64,000 nt of DNA from Sporosarcina aquimarina (GTDB lineage Bacteria > Bacillota > Bacilli > Bacillales_A > Planococcaceae), in the NCBI RefSeq assembly GCF_023715615.1, contig NZ_JAMBOM010000002.1, forward strand, positions 124,001-188,000, given 5' to 3'. A model generated the notes under the pieces. The model saw nothing but the letters and a program-made list of their open reading frames with translations. It was not told the origin of the DNA and made no database searches. Below, piece by piece: positions 8,819-18,087 of the stretch. The stretch's first letter is position 1; every line of letters begins with the position of its first letter. Position numbers and translations under genes: made by a program.

Positions 8819-9849
8819 ATCCATCGAACAAACTTGATAAACCACCTATCCGAACACGCCCATGGATGGCAACGATCATTATCGTACTCGGACTGTTATT
8901 GACCTTATTTGGTATCAGTTTCTCGATTTTAACGGGTGTAGCCAACATATCTTACGAAACGATTTGGCAAGCTTTGACTAATTACGATGTAAGCAATGAA
9001 CAACATACGATTATCCGAGAACTACGCTTGCCGCGCGCATTGGCTGGTGCATTAGTGGGAGCCGCATTCGCAGTTTCCGGAGCAATTATTCAAGGAATGA
9101 CTCGCAATCCCATTGCTGATACTGGTCTACTTGGCATTAACGCTGGCGCTGGACTGGCACTTGTTCTTGTTTTTGCTTTCCTTCCTGCTTTGCCTTTTGA
9201 ATTCATCATTCTTTTTTCATTTATCGGGGCAGGTCTTGGTGCTTTACTCGTATATGGAATTGCTTTCATGTCAAAAGGCGGTATGTCACCGCTTAAGTTG
9301 GTACTTGCTGGGGTCGTAGTCGGCTCTCTAACCACGGGTATCAGCCAGGCTGTTTCATTACTATTTCAGATCAATTACGATTTAGCATTTTGGTCAGCCG
9401 GTGGAATATCGACAGCTGAATGGTTTCAAGTGTCTGTAATGATGCCATGGATTATAGGTGGACTAATTGTAGCGATGCTTCTGTCTCGTTCCATTACCGT
9501 TCTTAGTCTAGGCGAAGACATAGCATCTGGACTCGGACAGCGAACGAAGTTGGTAAAAGGACTTGGAACAGTTGTCATTATGGTTCTTGCAGGAGCCTCT
9601 GTTTCCACTGTAGGTGGCGTTGCATTTATCGGATTAATGGTACCTCATATTGTCAGATTTCTAGTTGGCGTGGACTATCGTTGGATTATTCCCTGCTCAG
9701 CAGTGGTGGGAGCTGTACTAGTCATCTTTGCTGATGTTGTAGCGAAGATGATCGCTGCTCCTTATGAAACGCCACTAGGTGCAGTTATCGCAGTAATTGG
9801 GGTTCCATTCTTCCTGTACCTAGCCCGTAAGGAAAGGAGGGAGCTGTAA
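8812..9849 (+). CDS. Iron-siderophore ABC transporter permease (FecCD family, first subunit)
   Basis: A membrane subunit of a ferric-siderophore importer, about 345 residues with some 8-10 transmembrane helices. Family hallmarks are LRLPRALAGALVGAAFAVSG and QGMTRNPIADTGLLGINAG near the N-terminus, and GGVAFIGLMVPHIVRFLVG near the C-terminus, the cytoplasmic loop that meets the ATPase. The start is uncertain: the frame has no ATG before residue ~18 of the protein given here, and TTG at 8812 (GGGAG 12 bases upstream) and TTG at 8770 are the options. It pairs with the next permease, whose start overlaps its stop codon. Confidence 0.9.
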   Translation: MLNPSNKLDKPPIRTRPWMATIIIVLGLLLTLFGISFSILTGVANISYETIWQALTNYDVSNEQHTIIRELRLPRALAGALVGAAFAVSGAIIQGMTRNPIADTGLLGINAGAGLALVLVFAFLPALPFEFIILFSFIGAGLGALLVYGIAFMSKGGMSPLKLVLAGVVVGSLTTGISQAVSLLFQINYDLAFWSAGGISTAEWFQVSVMMPWIIGGLIVAMLLSRSITVLSLGEDIASGLGQRTKLVKGLGTVVIMVLAGASVSTVGGVAFIGLMVPHIVRFLVGVDYRWIIPCSAVVGAVLVIFADVVAKMIAAPYETPLGAVIAVIGVPFFLYLARKERREL

Positions 9850-10874
9850 TGAGCACAGAATTGTTCAATCCACTCCGCCAAAAACGTAGTATCAAGCTTG
9901 TAATTATCATGTTCACTTTACTCATCGTCGGCTTCTTCATTAGCTTAAATGTTGGGCGATACAGCATCCCTCCGATGGAAGTACTGCAAACTTTGATGGG
10001 GAATGGTTCTAAAAAACAAAACATAGTTTTATTTGACCTTCGCTTACCCCGTATGATTATCGCAGTTTTAATGGGGATGGGGCTAGCAGTATCAGGGGCC
10101 GTGCTCCAAGGAATTTCCCGTAATGGATTGTCAGACCCTGGCATCCTCGGCATAAGCTCTGGGGCTGGGTTGGCTGTGCTGTTGTTTGTATCTTTCTATC
10201 CTAGTAACAACATGGCATCCCCCTTCTTTATGCCATTTCTTGCACTTGTCGGAGCGGGTTTAACCGCTATCCTGATTTATATTTTGTCTTATAAAAAAGG
10301 GCACGGTATTTCACCTACACGGTTACTTCTTACGGGGATAGCGGTTGGTGCAGGGTTAAGTGCAGTTAGCATCATTTTGACGCTTCAGCTGAACCCACGG
10401 AACTTGGAGTTCGTAGTAACATGGCAAATGGGATCTTTATGGGGTTCTAACTGGAAATTTGTTCTTGCACTGCTACCTTGGATTGTTATCTTGCTTCCCT
10501 TCGTTTACTGGAAGTCCAAAATACTCAACATGCTTAGCATGCATGAACAAATTACAGGAAGCTTAGGCGTTTCAATCCATAGAGAACGTCTTGTGTTACT
10601 CGCCTCAGCTGTCGGTCTAGCAGCTGCCAGTGTAGCAATCGGCGGCGGCATTGGGTTTGTAGGCCTGCTAGGTCCTCATATTGCGCGAAGATTGGTAGGT
10701 CCACAACACCAATTTATGTTGCCTATTACTGCATTTGTTGGTGGGTTACTTGTTCTGACAGGCGATACAATCGGGCGAAGTTTTATGGAATATACAGAAA
10801 TTCCTGCAGGTGTAGTAATCTCATTACTCGGAGGTCCGTACTTTATCTACCTACTCATGAGAACTAAAGGTTAA
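9849..10874 (+). CDS. Iron-siderophore ABC transporter permease (FecCD family, second subunit)
   Basis: The 341-residue partner of the preceding permease. It has the same hallmarks: LRLPRMIIAVLMGMGLAVSG, QGISRNGLSDPGILGISSG, and GGIGFVGLLGPHIARRLVG. Its ATG overlaps the TAA of the upstream gene, with AAGGAGG at the right distance, a sign of translational coupling and equimolar subunits. The two proteins together form the heterodimeric channel, as FeuB/FeuC do in B. subtilis. Confidence 0.93.
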   Translation: MSTELFNPLRQKRSIKLVIIMFTLLIVGFFISLNVGRYSIPPMEVLQTLMGNGSKKQNIVLFDLRLPRMIIAVLMGMGLAVSGAVLQGISRNGLSDPGILGISSGAGLAVLLFVSFYPSNNMASPFFMPFLALVGAGLTAILIYILSYKKGHGISPTRLLLTGIAVGAGLSAVSIILTLQLNPRNLEFVVTWQMGSLWGSNWKFVLALLPWIVILLPFVYWKSKILNMLSMHEQITGSLGVSIHRERLVLLASAVGLAAASVAIGGGIGFVGLLGPHIARRLVGPQHQFMLPITAFVGGLLVLTGDTIGRSFMEYTEIPAGVVISLLGGPYFIYLLMRTKG

Positions 10875-10906
10875 ACCAAATTTAAAGAAATTGGAGAGAT
10901 AATACT

Positions 10907-11887
10907 ATGACTAAGCACAAAACCATCATAACGTTGCTACTTTCAGCTTCACTTGCTCTTACAGCATGCGGAACCGATGAAACAAATAACTCTAATTCAA
11001 ATACAAATAATAAAGCGGATTCCGAGAAGAGCTCAGAACAATCTGGATTCCCACGTACTATCGAGCACGAGATGGGTGAACTCACACTGAATGAGCCGCC
11101 TAAGAGAATTGCGAGCGTCGATATTATGGCAACAGACTACTTACTTGCACTTGATATTGCACCGATTGTGTCAGAGGGCTTTGGCACAAAAGACAAGTCC
11201 CCTATCTTCAACAAATATGCTGAAGGTAAAGATGTGACCGATCTCGGAGGTAAGACAAATCTTGAAACGTTGCTCGAGCTCGAGCCTGACCTGATCGTTA
11301 TGAGTAACACAAGCTCCAATAAAATGGATAAATTCGATGAATTTAATAAGATGGCCGACAGTGTTGTCATTGATTTTACCGTAGATGCTCCTACTAGGCT
11401 TAGAAAATTTGCAAAGATTGTTGGCAAAGAGGATAAAGCCGAGGAAGTCATCGCTTCATTCAATAAGCTTAAAGAAGAAGCGACTACTGTAGCAGCCGAC
11501 CATAAGGATGAGACCGTTTTGTTCCTTGTATCTAATGGTAAAGATTTCACCGTTATTCATCCGAACAATTTTCCAATTTACTATGAGGAAGTTGGTCTGA
11601 AACCTGTAGAAGGATTACCGCTGGAAGGAAAGATTGGCGGTCGAATCGGTATTGAGGCACTGAGTGAGTTTTCTCCAGACCATATCTTTATTGCAGAAAA
11701 CCGCAGACAAATGAACCCAGATGATCCAGAAGCGCTTATTAATATCTGGACGGATAATCCAGTATGGAAAAACTTAAAAGCAGTTAAAAACGACCAAGTA
11801 TACTCAGTCGATACACTTGTCGGAGATACCTTTTTCTTAGGGCAAGTTGCAGGAATGGAAGCGATTAAAGAAAATCTTGGGAAGTAA
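10907..11887 (+). CDS. Iron-siderophore substrate-binding lipoprotein
   Basis: A 326-residue extracellular lipoprotein that should capture the ferric siderophore and hand it to the two permeases. The signal peptide ends in the lipobox LTAC with Cys21, followed by an Asn/Ser-rich flexible linker. The FecB/FhuD-type fold starts near residue 45 (PRTIEHEMGELTLNEPPKRI) with a central LETLLELEPDLIVMSN segment, and ends in IKENLGK. The ligand cannot be deduced; among B. subtilis proteins the setting is FeuA-like. GGAGAG precedes the ATG, 32 bases after the permease stop. Confidence 0.92.
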   Translation: MTKHKTIITLLLSASLALTACGTDETNNSNSNTNNKADSEKSSEQSGFPRTIEHEMGELTLNEPPKRIASVDIMATDYLLALDIAPIVSEGFGTKDKSPIFNKYAEGKDVTDLGGKTNLETLLELEPDLIVMSNTSSNKMDKFDEFNKMADSVVIDFTVDAPTRLRKFAKIVGKEDKAEEVIASFNKLKEEATTVAADHKDETVLFLVSNGKDFTVIHPNNFPIYYEEVGLKPVEGLPLEGKIGGRIGIEALSEFSPDHIFIAENRRQMNPDDPEALINIWTDNPVWKNLKAVKNDQVYSVDTLVGDTFFLGQVAGMEAIKENLGK

Positions 11888-11972
11888 CGATTTAGAGGTA
11901 TTTCAATAGCTCTGTGCGGTCAGATATAGAGGAATAATTTTGCCCCTCCCGCACATGGAATGGAGATGTAAA

Positions 11973-12752
11973 ATGATTCAAACAGAAGCACTAACAATTG
12001 GCTATGAAGAACGCATCATTGTGGAAGAACTGCAATTGCATATCCCTGAGAAAAAAATCACGGCGTTAGTCGGTGCCAATGGTTCCGGAAAATCCACGAT
12101 ATTAAAAACGATGGCACGCCTGCATAAACCAAAAAAGGGCGCTGTATACCTCGATGGTAAATCCATTCATGGACAGAAAACGAAAGATGTAGCAAAACAG
12201 CTAGCAGTGTTACCTCAAAATCCGACTGCACCTGACGGCCTAACAGTAACCGAGCTTGTATCTTATGGTCGATTTCCACATCAGTCTGGTTTCGGGTCAT
12301 TAACATCTGAGGATAAGGAAAAGATCACATGGGCAATAGAAATAACCAATATGATGGAGTTTGCTAACCGTCCAGTGGACATGCTTTCCGGTGGCCAACG
12401 ACAAAGGGCTTGGATCGCTATGGCACTTGCGCAACAAACTCCAGTACTTTTCTTAGATGAGCCAACTACCTTTCTAGATATGGCCCATCAAATAGAAATA
12501 CTACATTTGCTAAAAAAGCTAAACGAAGAGGAACAGAGGACCATTGTTATGGTCGTTCACGATCTCAATCACGCAAGCCGTTTTGCACACCATATCGTGG
12601 CCATCAAAGATGGAAGTGTCATTAATAGTGGCAGTCCTGCGGAAGTAATGACACCAGAAGTGCTACAATCCGTGTTTGGCATTAAAAGTGACATTATCGT
12701 AGATCCTCGCAGTGGTCTCCCCCTTTGTTTGCCTTACGCACTAGCTTATTAG
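11973..12752 (+). CDS. Iron-siderophore ABC transporter ATP-binding protein
   Basis: A 259-residue ATPase of the FecE/FepC type that powers the importer. The Walker A motif is GANGSGKST (34-42), the signature is LSGGQ (138-142), and Walker B is VLFLDEP (158-164), followed by the D-loop and the switch His in VVHDLNHA. The frame is open from 11940, but ATG at 11973 has GGAG seven bases upstream and gives the usual N-terminus ([13 protein letters not shown]). B. subtilis feuABC lacks an ATPase gene and borrows one; here the ATPase is inside the operon. Confidence 0.93.
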   Translation: MIQTEALTIGYEERIIVEELQLHIPEKKITALVGANGSGKSTILKTMARLHKPKKGAVYLDGKSIHGQKTKDVAKQLAVLPQNPTAPDGLTVTELVSYGRFPHQSGFGSLTSEDKEKITWAIEITNMMEFANRPVDMLSGGQRQRAWIAMALAQQTPVLFLDEPTTFLDMAHQIEILHLLKKLNEEEQRTIVMVVHDLNHASRFAHHIVAIKDGSVINSGSPAEVMTPEVLQSVFGIKSDIIVDPRSGLPLCLPYALAY

Positions 12753-12777
12753 TATAAATATGGAGGAGAGAGTTATT

Positions 12778-13323
12778 ATGCAAAATAGTACATTTCCAGT
12801 AGCTAAAGCGATTCAAGAAAGAAGAACAATAAAGCAATTCAAGACCGATCCGATTGAGGAAGAATTATTGCTTGAATTATTAAATACAGCAAGCTGGGCT
12901 CCTAACCATGGACTCCGCGAGCCTTGGAGGTTCATATTGTTTGTAGGAGAAGGTAAGCAATTTCTGATCAGTAAAATTGCAGAAAGCGCCAGAAAGCCAA
13001 AGGACCCTGTGAAACTGATGCAAGTACCCGCTTACTTGGCCGTCATCATTAAAGAGGATGAACGTCAGCGTCAGTTGGAAGAAGATATGCTCGCAGCTGG
13101 TACCTTCGTCCAAAACCTTCAACTTGCAGCATGGGAACGTGGTATCGGTGTAAAATGGTTAACAGATCCTTATACTTTTAGACCCGAATTCAGGACGAAC
13201 ATCGGGCTAAACTCGAACGAAAAGCTAATTGGGTTACTGCAAATCGGATATCCCGATACCATTCCTGAAGCCAGACCAAGGACTCCTATACAGGACAAGC
13301 TCACCGTCGTTCGTACTCTTTGA
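12778..13323 (+). CDS. Nitroreductase-family flavoprotein at the end of the siderophore operon
   Basis: A 181-residue FMN-dependent nitroreductase-fold enzyme. Typical marks are ERRTIKQFKTDP at the N-terminus, TASWAPNHGLREPWRFI in the FMN site, and the C-terminal LIGLLQIGYPD. It follows the ATPase after 25 bases with GGAGGAGAG ahead of ATG, and a terminator follows, so it is the last gene of the operon. I recall that the B. subtilis yfi/yfh siderophore-uptake region also carries a nitroreductase-family gene, yfhC. A role in reducing the imported ferric complex is tempting but only inferred; general flavin reductase activity is the alternative. Confidence 0.85.
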   Translation: MQNSTFPVAKAIQERRTIKQFKTDPIEEELLLELLNTASWAPNHGLREPWRFILFVGEGKQFLISKIAESARKPKDPVKLMQVPAYLAVIIKEDERQRQLEEDMLAAGTFVQNLQLAAWERGIGVKWLTDPYTFRPEFRTNIGLNSNEKLIGLLQIGYPDTIPEARPRTPIQDKLTVVRTL

Positions 13324-13446
13324 TAAGTTGAGACTTATTAGGACGACTATTGAGTATTCGTATGTTACCTCTAGTATTCCTATTCCAAAATGGACCATTA
13401 GTAGATAGAAGTATGTTAATTTCTAATGTATTGTCGTAAGAAGGTA

Positions 13447-13488
13447 AAAACACGTCAAGTCCCTACTTATAAGGGTTTGACGTGTTTT
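13447..13488. terminator. Strong bidirectional terminator after the iron operon
   Basis: Perfect 12-bp arms AAAACACGTCAA (13447-13458) and TTGACGTGTTTT (13477-13488), with a second inner CCCT/AGGG pair. The remaining ~460 bases up to the hydroxylase gene hold nothing I recognise. Confidence 0.9.
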
Positions 13489-13954
13489 ATTTTAGGTAAA
13501 AACTTGTTCTATTTAGCTCTTCACATAGTAGGAGGAGGTATTACCCGCTCTAGTTTTCATTACACAGCTCACGTGTTAATACAACATTGAAATAAAGTTT
13601 GATTGTTTTCACTCAGGTAGTCGATGGAGAATCATTCAATAAAGCCAATTACATAGCCTTCATATAAATCTTTTCTTTCACCTTAACATTTTAAATTCAG
13701 ACTCACCAGGACTTCAACGATCTCAAGATGAATAAGCTTACTTTATAAAAATCGAATGCTAAAAACAGGAATATATAACTACCTTTTTAACTACATTCGC
13801 AATTGTCGAAAGCATTTCCGGCATGCTAAAATATATTGAATTTATATCCAAAGAGGAAGTGTGAAACTCAAAAGAAGTCCGATATTGGCTGTACACTCAT
13901 TGTGAAAGACTGTATTTGTTTTTGAAATTCAAACAAATGAAGAGGTGTTCGAAG

Positions 13955-14590
13955 TTGATAGCGGAAACAAAAGAGCAAACAATATTCAATCATATAGGGA
14001 AAAAAATCACAGTGGACCGGGACATTGAAATCATCGCCAAAGTCGAGGAACCCCTCGTCGTCGTCCTTGGAAACATGTTGAGTGACGAAGAATGCGATGA
14101 ACTGATCCAGCTGTCAAACGCTAAGATGAAGCGATCCAAAATCGGCACGACACGGGAAGAAAACGACATCAGGACAAGCAGCAGCATGTTCATCGACGAA
14201 ACCGACAATCTGATTATTACGCGGATCGAAAAGCGAATCGAAGCCGTCATGAACATCCCGATCGAGCACGGCGAAGGTTTACAAATCCTGCGCTACGCCC
14301 CCGGCCAGCAATACAAAGCACATCATGATTATTTTTCATCGACAAGCAATGTCACGAACAACCGGATCAGCACACTCGTCATGTATTTGAATGACGTCGA
14401 ACAGGGCGGTGAAACGTTCTTCCCCCACCTGAAACTGTCCGTAACCCCCAAAAAAGGGATGGCCGTCTACTTTGAGTATTTCTATAACGACCCTGACCTG
14501 AACGACATGACTCTGCACGGCGGAGCTCCAGTGGAAATCGGTGAGAAATGGGTCGCAACCCAATGGATGCGAAAACAGCGGATACGATAA
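13955..14590 (+). CDS. Prolyl 4-hydroxylase, 2-oxoglutarate/Fe(II)-dependent
   Basis: A 211-residue oxygenase very close in sequence plan to the characterised Bacillus anthracis prolyl 4-hydroxylase. Iron ligands are His123-x-Asp125 (KAHHDYF) and His188 (LHGG); Lys198 (GEKW) should bind 2-oxoglutarate. The stretches NNRISTLVMYLNDVE and GGETFFP are diagnostic. Although the frame opens earlier, TTG at 13955 has AAGAGGTG eight bases upstream and gives the N-terminus MIAETKEQTIFNHIG that matches the Bacillus enzyme. Bacterial members hydroxylate collagen-like repeats or EF-Tu; no collagen-like gene is in the window. It is monocistronic with a terminator after it. Confidence 0.93.
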   Translation: MIAETKEQTIFNHIGKKITVDRDIEIIAKVEEPLVVVLGNMLSDEECDELIQLSNAKMKRSKIGTTREENDIRTSSSMFIDETDNLIITRIEKRIEAVMNIPIEHGEGLQILRYAPGQQYKAHHDYFSSTSNVTNNRISTLVMYLNDVEQGGETFFPHLKLSVTPKKGMAVYFEYFYNDPDLNDMTLHGGAPVEIGEKWVATQWMRKQRIR

Positions 14591-14673
14591 CTAATAGGAG
14601 AAGATACGGAACCCCATGCCTGCGAGAATAACTTTCTTAATTGTCTAAATAGTATAAACATATAATATCAAAT

Positions 14674-14714
14674 GAGCATCCTCTGCCAACAATGGGCAAG
14701 GATGCTTATTTTAG
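14674..14714 (+). terminator. Terminator after the prolyl hydroxylase
   Basis: AGCATCC-TC-TGCC pairs with GGCA-A-GGATGCT around AACAATG, followed by TATTTTAG. Confidence 0.7.
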
Positions 14715-14730
14715 TGAATAGCATTTATTA

Positions 14731-15060
14731 TTATGGAAAAAGTTCGGGCATTACCACATCCAACGCTGCATAAGTTCCAGAATCAATCCAATCCGAAGAG
14801 TTTTTTTCGTCTCCAGAACGTTCTTCTGCAGGGGGATTGTCGAGAACATGCTGAGCACGAATGCCATGAGGCGCAATCGCGATGACGATTTTTACCTAGC
14901 CTATGCAATAATTGATCGACCTCACCGGAATGTCTTCCTCTCGTTTGCCCACCGCTTTTGCAACGACACGGCGGCATAGTGGCCAAAGATTAGGATCGTA
15001 AAATTATACCCTTTCTCATTAAGCTCCGACACCTCATTGAACTACCATTTCAATTACGCA
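14731..15060 (-). pseudogene. Decayed coding remnant of unknown family
   Basis: On the minus strand, fragments in different frames look like former protein: ELNEKGYNFTILIFGHYAAV and SLQKRWANER in one frame, and VKIVIAIAPHGIRAQHVLDN then SDWIDSGTYAALDVVMPELF in another, ending at TAA 14731-14733. Stops and at least one frame change separate them. I do not recognise the family. The rest of the 14715-15294 gap shows no gene. Confidence 0.4.
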
Positions 15061-15294
15061 CTGATCCCTCAACCAACTGCGATCAAGACGAGACTCACTT
15101 GAACCAAGCGTCAGTTCTTGTTGTTGTTCTTACAGTTTATACCATCCCTAATCTCCTAATGGGTCCCTCTTTTTCTACATCATTTCCAACCTGGTTAACG
15201 GGGCAATAGGTATTTCTTTTTCTGCCAGAAGGAAGTAACAATTGAAACAGCAGATGGACAGCTGTCTACGTAAGCTACATGTCTCTTGATTCTA

Positions 15295-15774
15295 CTAGAG
15301 ACGGCCGATTAGATTCGACAAACCCGTATACACCAGCAACACAACCCAGACCACAACAACACCGATCCAACCGGCACGTCGCTGATCCGCAGCTGCCAAC
15401 AACTCATCAGATGCCGTCCGGGCTTTCAGCTTCCGCAGTTTCCGAATCACAAATCGCCGATACAGCCCTGTCCCGAAGAATCCAAGGAAGACGCCCATTG
15501 CAATTATTAAAACGTTCACGATCAAATCCGCATCGAACCCGAGTGGCACAGCCAAGACATCGATCAGCAGGAACACAGCTAATATTCCCGCCACTAGCCC
15601 GTACATCTTGCGATAGCCCATCCAAAGGAAGATGAACAAGAACGCACCCCAGTTGAAAGAATGTTTCTTAGTCTCATTCCAGTGAAAGATGTAATAATTG
15701 TCATTCGGTCCGATTAGCAGGCGGATGGCGTCTGCATCGAGGTCAGGCTGGAGGTTGGTTTGTTGTATGGTCAT
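15295..15774 (-). CDS. DUF2628 membrane protein
   Basis: A 159-residue integral membrane protein of the DUF2628 family, recognised by FNWGAFLFIFLWMGYRKMYG (residues ~40-60) followed by two hydrophobic helices (AGILAVFLLIDVLAVPL and IVNVLIIAMGVFLGFFG) and a C-terminal helix near 135-155. Arg/Lys-rich residues 105-120 are probably cytoplasmic. AAGGAAGTGACCT precedes ATG. It follows the metalloprotease-like gene by 57 bases on the same strand and may be co-transcribed. Function is unknown. Confidence 0.8.
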   Translation of the reverse strand: MTIQQTNLQPDLDADAIRLLIGPNDNYYIFHWNETKKHSFNWGAFLFIFLWMGYRKMYGLVAGILAVFLLIDVLAVPLGFDADLIVNVLIIAMGVFLGFFGTGLYRRFVIRKLRKLKARTASDELLAAADQRRAGWIGVVVVWVVLLVYTGLSNLIGRL

Positions 15775-15831
15775 AGGTCACTTCCTTTTCGTGTCGTGTA
15801 AGGTGTCGTTATACATTCAGACGCTTTAACC

Positions 15832-16860
15832 TTACTGCATGTCACCATACTCACTCTTCTCGAGGATCTCCTCCGACGGCATATTCGTCCACTCGACAAT
15901 GGAGACATCCGGATTTTCTTGGATAAAGCGATCCATGATTTTGTTACCAATCTTATAGTTCGCCCATCTCGGCAGTCCTTTGGAACCATCTCCATGGAAG
16001 AAGAGCTGTTGCAGTACAGGATCAGTGGATGCCTTCTGATCTTTCAAGACGGTCCACGTATCCTTTTCGTCGGTGTCAGTGGAAAAATCACTATATCCCG
16101 TTCGAACATTCGGATAGAGGATGCGCGCGAATGTATCCGCTTTCCCTTCGATCAGAACAAAATCCAATAGAGTATTCCCTGTAGACACCTCTGACTTTTC
16201 TTTCAAAACGGAGTGATGATACTCGTGGGCAACGGTATGTTTTAATGGGGCATCAGTCAAAAACGGAGGAGCAATTTGAAGCAGAACCGTATTTTCATCA
16301 AACGCAACACCAGTCACTCCATCCATTTTTTTCATCGTGAATGCATCGTCCGGATTGGCGGGCAGGACATAGACGTATTTCGACACACCCGGCTGCAGAC
16401 GGTCTGCAGATTCTTTCAGGGCATCCACAATCAGTGTGTGGATAATCTCCTGATTGTCTGAAAGGGACTGAAGATACTCCTCTAACAGAGCTGGGCGCAT
16501 AGGTGTGCTCAAATAGTATTGCTTCAGCAGCGCTTGCCCATTACCGCCCGCCATCGGATCAACCACGGTTTCCAAGAACAAATCATCCAAGTGATCCGGT
16601 TGCGCTTCCGCTTGCTCGATGTAGTCTAGGAAGGGCTTATAGAAATAAATGATCTGAAATACTTGGCCGTTGTACAAAAAGGTCTCTCCATCGGGTACTT
16701 TTAAGGAAGATGTGGTTTTTTCAGTGTCTGTATGTAGTTCCTCTTGTTCAGCTACTTCTTTTTCTTCTGCGTTAGGATGTTTAGTTTTTTCCTCAATCTC
16801 GCTGCAACCAAAAAGTGTAAGTGTTGCCAAAGCACAAAATAGTAAGACAATTATTCTCAT
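15832..16860 (-). CDS. Lipoprotein of the DUF2268 putative zinc-protease family
   Basis: A 342-residue extracellular lipoprotein with signal peptide and lipobox LFGC (Cys19), an acidic linker (residues 20-50) and a putative zinc-protease domain. The metal site is visible as HEYHH, giving H212-E213-x-x-H216, with Glu238 in LIEGKAD as a likely third ligand. DUF2268 proteins have this arrangement; substrates are mostly unknown. It probably acts at the outer face of the membrane. The start ATG is the only one that creates the signal peptide. Confidence 0.85.
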   Translation of the reverse strand: MRIIVLLFCALATLTLFGCSEIEEKTKHPNAEEKEVAEQEELHTDTEKTTSSLKVPDGETFLYNGQVFQIIYFYKPFLDYIEQAEAQPDHLDDLFLETVVDPMAGGNGQALLKQYYLSTPMRPALLEEYLQSLSDNQEIIHTLIVDALKESADRLQPGVSKYVYVLPANPDDAFTMKKMDGVTGVAFDENTVLLQIAPPFLTDAPLKHTVAHEYHHSVLKEKSEVSTGNTLLDFVLIEGKADTFARILYPNVRTGYSDFSTDTDEKDTWTVLKDQKASTDPVLQQLFFHGDGSKGLPRWANYKIGNKIMDRFIQENPDVSIVEWTNMPSEEILEKSEYGDMQ

Positions 16861-16957
16861 TGCTATCCTCCAGATGAAAATATAGTTGGGTTGTCACTTA
16901 AGTGACCCTACAATTACGGGATGAATCCCTATTAAGGTCAAAAGTAGTCATCATGCA

Positions 16958-17022
16958 AGGTGCCAGCGCTCCAAACGTTCATGTTTGTTTAAACATTCAT
17001 GATTGCTTGTCACACAGGCACC
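16958..17022 (+). repeat. 65-66 nt palindromic element, copy 1
   Basis: Begins AGGTGCC and ends with a CACAGGCACC tail, with the central motif ATGTTTGTTTAAACATTCAT. The left arm of this copy has diverged (AGCGCTCCAAACG). It lies between the DUF2268 lipoprotein start and the end of pyridoxal kinase. Same family as the copies at 20305, 24009, 24972, 26363 and 27244. Confidence 0.85.
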
Positions 17023-17038
17023 CTTAAATTAGGAAAAG

Positions 17039-17884
17039 TTAGAGCAGCATCCCCAGAAAGGATTCAAAGTTCACACCCGCAACTGTTGGAATACACTCTT
17101 CTGAGGTCGACTGGATGGCGGCAGATAGAAACTTCTCTGCGAGCTCCATGGTCTCTACTGGATTCTGGCCACACATCAGGCCGCCCATCATGACGGAAGC
17201 AAACAGATCCCCCGTCCCGGAATAACTCTTGCCGTTATACGTTTGAAGACTTTGATACGAATTGGAGCCATCCATATACATATTACCGACAAGCCTTTTT
17301 CCTTCTAGCGCCGGCGGATTTAACCCGGTAATGATGACTTTAGCACCTGAGTCTGCCTGCAGCTGCCGGCCTGCTTCCTCGACGGCAGCGAGATATTCTA
17401 CATTCGTCCTATATGTCTGCAGTTTGTCATGCGACAGACCTGTCAGCAAACAGCATTCTGTCACGTTCGGGGTAATGACATCTGCACACTTCACCAGTTC
17501 TTTCATAGAGCCGATCAACTCATCCGTAAACACATCATACAACTGTCCTCTGTCGCCCATGACTGGATCTACTAGCAGTGTTGTGTCTTCCTTGTAAAAC
17601 GTATGTAAAAACGAAAAGATATGATCGATCTGCTCTCTTCCTGTCACAAACCCTGTATGGATGCCATCAAAAGCAACGCCCAATTTATGCCACTCCTCGA
17701 TGAAACGGGGCATCTTCCCCGTTAAATCTTCACTATGGTAACTAGGATATTCCGTCTGCGACGTCAAAATGGCAGTGGGCAGGGGGACGGCCTGAATCCC
17801 CATAACAGATAACACGGGGATAGCCGCCGTGAGCGAGCACTTGCCAAAGGAAGATAGATCCTGGATGACCGCAACTTTTTTCAA
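17039..17884 (-). CDS. Pyridoxal/pyridoxamine kinase (PdxK/PdxY type)
   Basis: A 281-residue cytoplasmic ribokinase-fold enzyme that phosphorylates the B6 vitamers to feed pyridoxal-phosphate salvage. The N-terminus VAVIQDLSSFGKCSLTAAIP, the VDPVMGDRGQLY metal/phosphate segment, TPNVTECCLLTG, and the C-terminal GTGDLFASVMMGGL anion hole with its catalytic Asp are diagnostic. A GTG at 17896 also opens the frame, but TTG at 17884 has GGTGGGAG five bases upstream and gives the normal N-terminus MKKVAVIQD. It is divergent from an ECF-type vitamin transporter component. Confidence 0.9.
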   Translation of the reverse strand: MKKVAVIQDLSSFGKCSLTAAIPVLSVMGIQAVPLPTAILTSQTEYPSYHSEDLTGKMPRFIEEWHKLGVAFDGIHTGFVTGREQIDHIFSFLHTFYKEDTTLLVDPVMGDRGQLYDVFTDELIGSMKELVKCADVITPNVTECCLLTGLSHDKLQTYRTNVEYLAAVEEAGRQLQADSGAKVIITGLNPPALEGKRLVGNMYMDGSNSYQSLQTYNGKSYSGTGDLFASVMMGGLMCGQNPVETMELAEKFLSAAIQSTSEECIPTVAGVNFESFLGMLL

Positions 17885-18087
17885 TAGAACTCCCACCTAA
17901 CTCTTCGATACTTGTATTGCTTCCATCCTACCATAAGAAAGGGAAAGCAAAAATACAGAAAACCTCAATTTCTTCCTCATAAAACTGACCCCTAACAATT
18001 TAATAAAACTGGCACTTTCTCAACGGTCAGCCATTCAGTAAACTAAAAAGTATCAACATTCTATAAAGCAAGGAGATGAATGCCCGT

